Source: Balneola sp.
GTDB taxonomy: Bacteria; Bacteroidota; Rhodothermia; Balneolales; Balneolaceae
Reading direction: 5' to 3'
DNA: 64,000 nt
Assembly: GCA_017643645.1 (NCBI GenBank)
Contig: JAEPNB010000006.1
Span: forward strand, 1-64,000
A model generated the notes under the pieces. That model made no database searches, had not been told where the DNA came from, and was given only the letters and a program-made list of their open reading frames with translations. Every line of letters starts with the position of its first letter. Position 1 is the first letter of the stretch. The translations under genes were made by a program, and so were the position numbers. Shown here piece after piece: positions 62,959 through 64,000 of the stretch.

Positions 62959-63060
62959 ATGGAATCTCTAAAATTAAGTGCCTTTATCGGTACAGTAATT
63001 ATTGGGATCTTAGTTCTCTTTCACAAGAAAAATTATCAATCTTGGAAAGATCAAAATTGA
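62959..63060 (+). CDS. Possible small membrane protein (33 residues)
   Basis: Its ATG overlaps the stop of the 62512 gene by none (the TAA ends at 62958). It reads MESLKLSAFIGTVIIGILVL, then a basic end (FHKKNYQSWKDQN): one membrane helix with a positive C-terminal side, typical of a real small membrane protein. It could equally be chance. Confidence 0.4.
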   Translation: MESLKLSAFIGTVIIGILVLFHKKNYQSWKDQN

Positions 63061-63063
63061 TTC

Positions 63064-63144
63064 ATGAAAACTATCTTAATTAATAACTCTATGGGATTTT
63101 TCGCTTTCTTGCTTACGAGTTTTATTTTATTTGTAGCACCGTAA
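63064..63144 (+). CDS. Possible membrane peptide (26 residues)
   Basis: It starts 3 nt after the previous small frame and reads MKTILINNSMGFFAFLLTSF and then ILFVAP: a single hydrophobic helix. It is weaker support than the frame before, because it is short and has no basic tail. Confidence 0.3.
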   Translation: MKTILINNSMGFFAFLLTSFILFVAP

Positions 63145-63189
63145 ATCAAATTTTTAGCGTATCAAGCCTAAACTTCGAAAAGTGAAGCA

Positions 63190-64000
63190 TCACCAATTCT
63201 CACGAACGAACCAAAGGATCTCATCCATTTGAGCTTGTACTTCACTGGTTGAGATCACATAGTTATTATTCATAAAACTGAAAATGAGTTTTTTGCCTGA
63301 TCTCGTGATCACATAACCACTCAGGCAATGGTTGTTACTAAGCGTTCCCGTTTTAGCAAACACATAAGGCTCTCCACCATCTTTGTTAGCGTACAATCTT
63401 CTTATAGTTCCTTGTTTACCACCCTGAGGAAGAGCGTCTAAAAGCTGATTTTCTTCTACTTTTTCATCAAGCTTTTCTAAAAGAGTAACCATGCTTCTTG
63501 GAGTGAACAGATTATATCTGGATAAACCTGAGCCGTCTCTCCAGTTAGCTTCATCAGGCAGGTCGCTCAAAAAATTATCCTTTACATATCTGATTCCCGC
63601 AGAACTGTTCAATTCATCCCCAACCACTCCCGATATCATCAACATGATCTGTTCTGCTAATAAGTTATCGCTGGGAAGGAGCATTTTTTTGTACAGCGAA
63701 TCAGAATCCATACTGTAGATCATTTCGTGATTTGAAGTAAGTTTCTCTTCAGGCAGGTATTCTACACTCTTGTTCAACGTATCTGAAAGTAATTCTACAA
63801 TCAGTTGCGGTGAATAGTGAAAAGGTTTATCCGTCTCGTATCTGGAAGTATCCGACGTAAACGCATACTCAAATTCATTACCAACCCTATCTCTTTCGAG
63901 TACAAATCTACCGTTGTCGCTTAAAACTCCTTCGTCGATATATTTATTAAAGATCTTTGGATTGATCAGGTATTCCCCGTTTTCTTTGGCAAGATGGTAT
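63190..64000 (-). CDS. dacB: D-alanyl-D-alanine carboxypeptidase/endopeptidase PBP4, 5' end missing
   Basis: The C-terminal 270 residues of a PBP4-type enzyme; the frame is open to the window edge, so the N-terminus lies beyond 64000. The SxN motif is in LLPSDNLLAEQIMLM, and the KTG motif is in FAKTGTLSNNHCLSGYV. RDGSGLSRYNLFTPRSMV is also typical. The SxxK motif would be in the missing part. It cuts D-Ala-D-Ala and peptide cross-links in the periplasm. Confidence 0.9.
   Translation of the reverse strand, partial: YHLAKENGEYLINPKIFNKYIDEGVLSDNGRFVLERDRVGNEFEYAFTSDTSRYETDKPFHYSPQLIVELLSDTLNKSVEYLPEEKLTSNHEMIYSMDSDSLYKKMLLPSDNLLAEQIMLMISGVVGDELNSSAGIRYVKDNFLSDLPDEANWRDGSGLSRYNLFTPRSMVTLLEKLDEKVEENQLLDALPQGGKQGTIRRLYANKDGGEPYVFAKTGTLSNNHCLSGYVITRSGKKLIFSFMNNNYVISTSEVQAQMDEILWFVRENW

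Overview
The window is an A+T-rich chromosomal segment of a Gram-negative bacterium in the Bacteroidota/Balneolota-Rhodothermota group, most like the Balneolaceae. The reasons are two proteins ending in NYPNPFNPST-type C-terminal sorting domains of the type IX secretion system (T9SS), many SPII lipoproteins and outer-membrane barrels, a TonB-dependent receptor with a carboxypeptidase-like N-terminal domain, weak Shine-Dalgarno sequences, and long palindromic intergenic repeats. The genus is an inference. I see no phage, insertion sequence, CRISPR array or rRNA gene. There is one tRNA gene with a CAT anticodon.

Layout. 1-380: copy A of a long hairpin repeat. 383-3630: a T9SS cargo protein, a beta-helix-like secreted protein and a LuxR-type regulator. 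3932-7791: methionine operon metY-metX-hom behind two leader elements in series, a Met/Cys-rich leader peptide with its own terminator and then a SAM-I riboswitch with a terminator. 7856-9618: a B12-type radical SAM gene between the 3' end of hom and a diverged second copy of that 3' end, so probably an insertion or allele replacement. 9683-29804: mostly housekeeping and envelope genes (P1 peptidase, Spy-like protein, PGRP amidase, NfeD-slipin pair, USP, DUF368 plus pcm, ZIP transporter, MscS, peroxiredoxin-like protein, rlmN with a sigma54-like promoter, glycosyltransferase, TauE, PhzF, mutS2). 30192-31160: a gene-free block of palindromic repeats, including copy B of the hairpin.

31161-40797: nine heme genes on the minus strand (hemH, hemY, hemA, hemC, hemD, hemE, hemF, hemB, hemL in transcription order), covering glutamyl-tRNA to protoheme. 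44852-51066: an iron-uptake-like operon (DUF4856 lipoprotein, imelysin-like lipoprotein, HTTM membrane protein, TonB-dependent receptor). 51696-56250: a TolB-like lipoprotein and a thiol-redox/outer-membrane operon with two tandem CPHC redoxins, one carrying a T9SS domain. 56258-60088: a SpoIIE-type phosphatase, a thioredoxin and a DtxR/MntR-type metal regulator in one minus-strand operon. The right end holds a TANGO2/NRDE protein, an NhaC antiporter and a truncated dacB.

Two regulatory ideas stand out. First, methionine synthesis seems to be controlled by two attenuators in tandem, one probably sensing charged Met/Cys tRNA through a leader peptide and one sensing SAM. Second, three copies of a 15-bp inverted repeat (TTAGA-N5-TCTAA-like) sit upstream of the iron-uptake operon (two copies) and of the operon that encodes the DtxR-type regulator (one copy). 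This suggests an autoregulated metal regulon next to the heme cluster.
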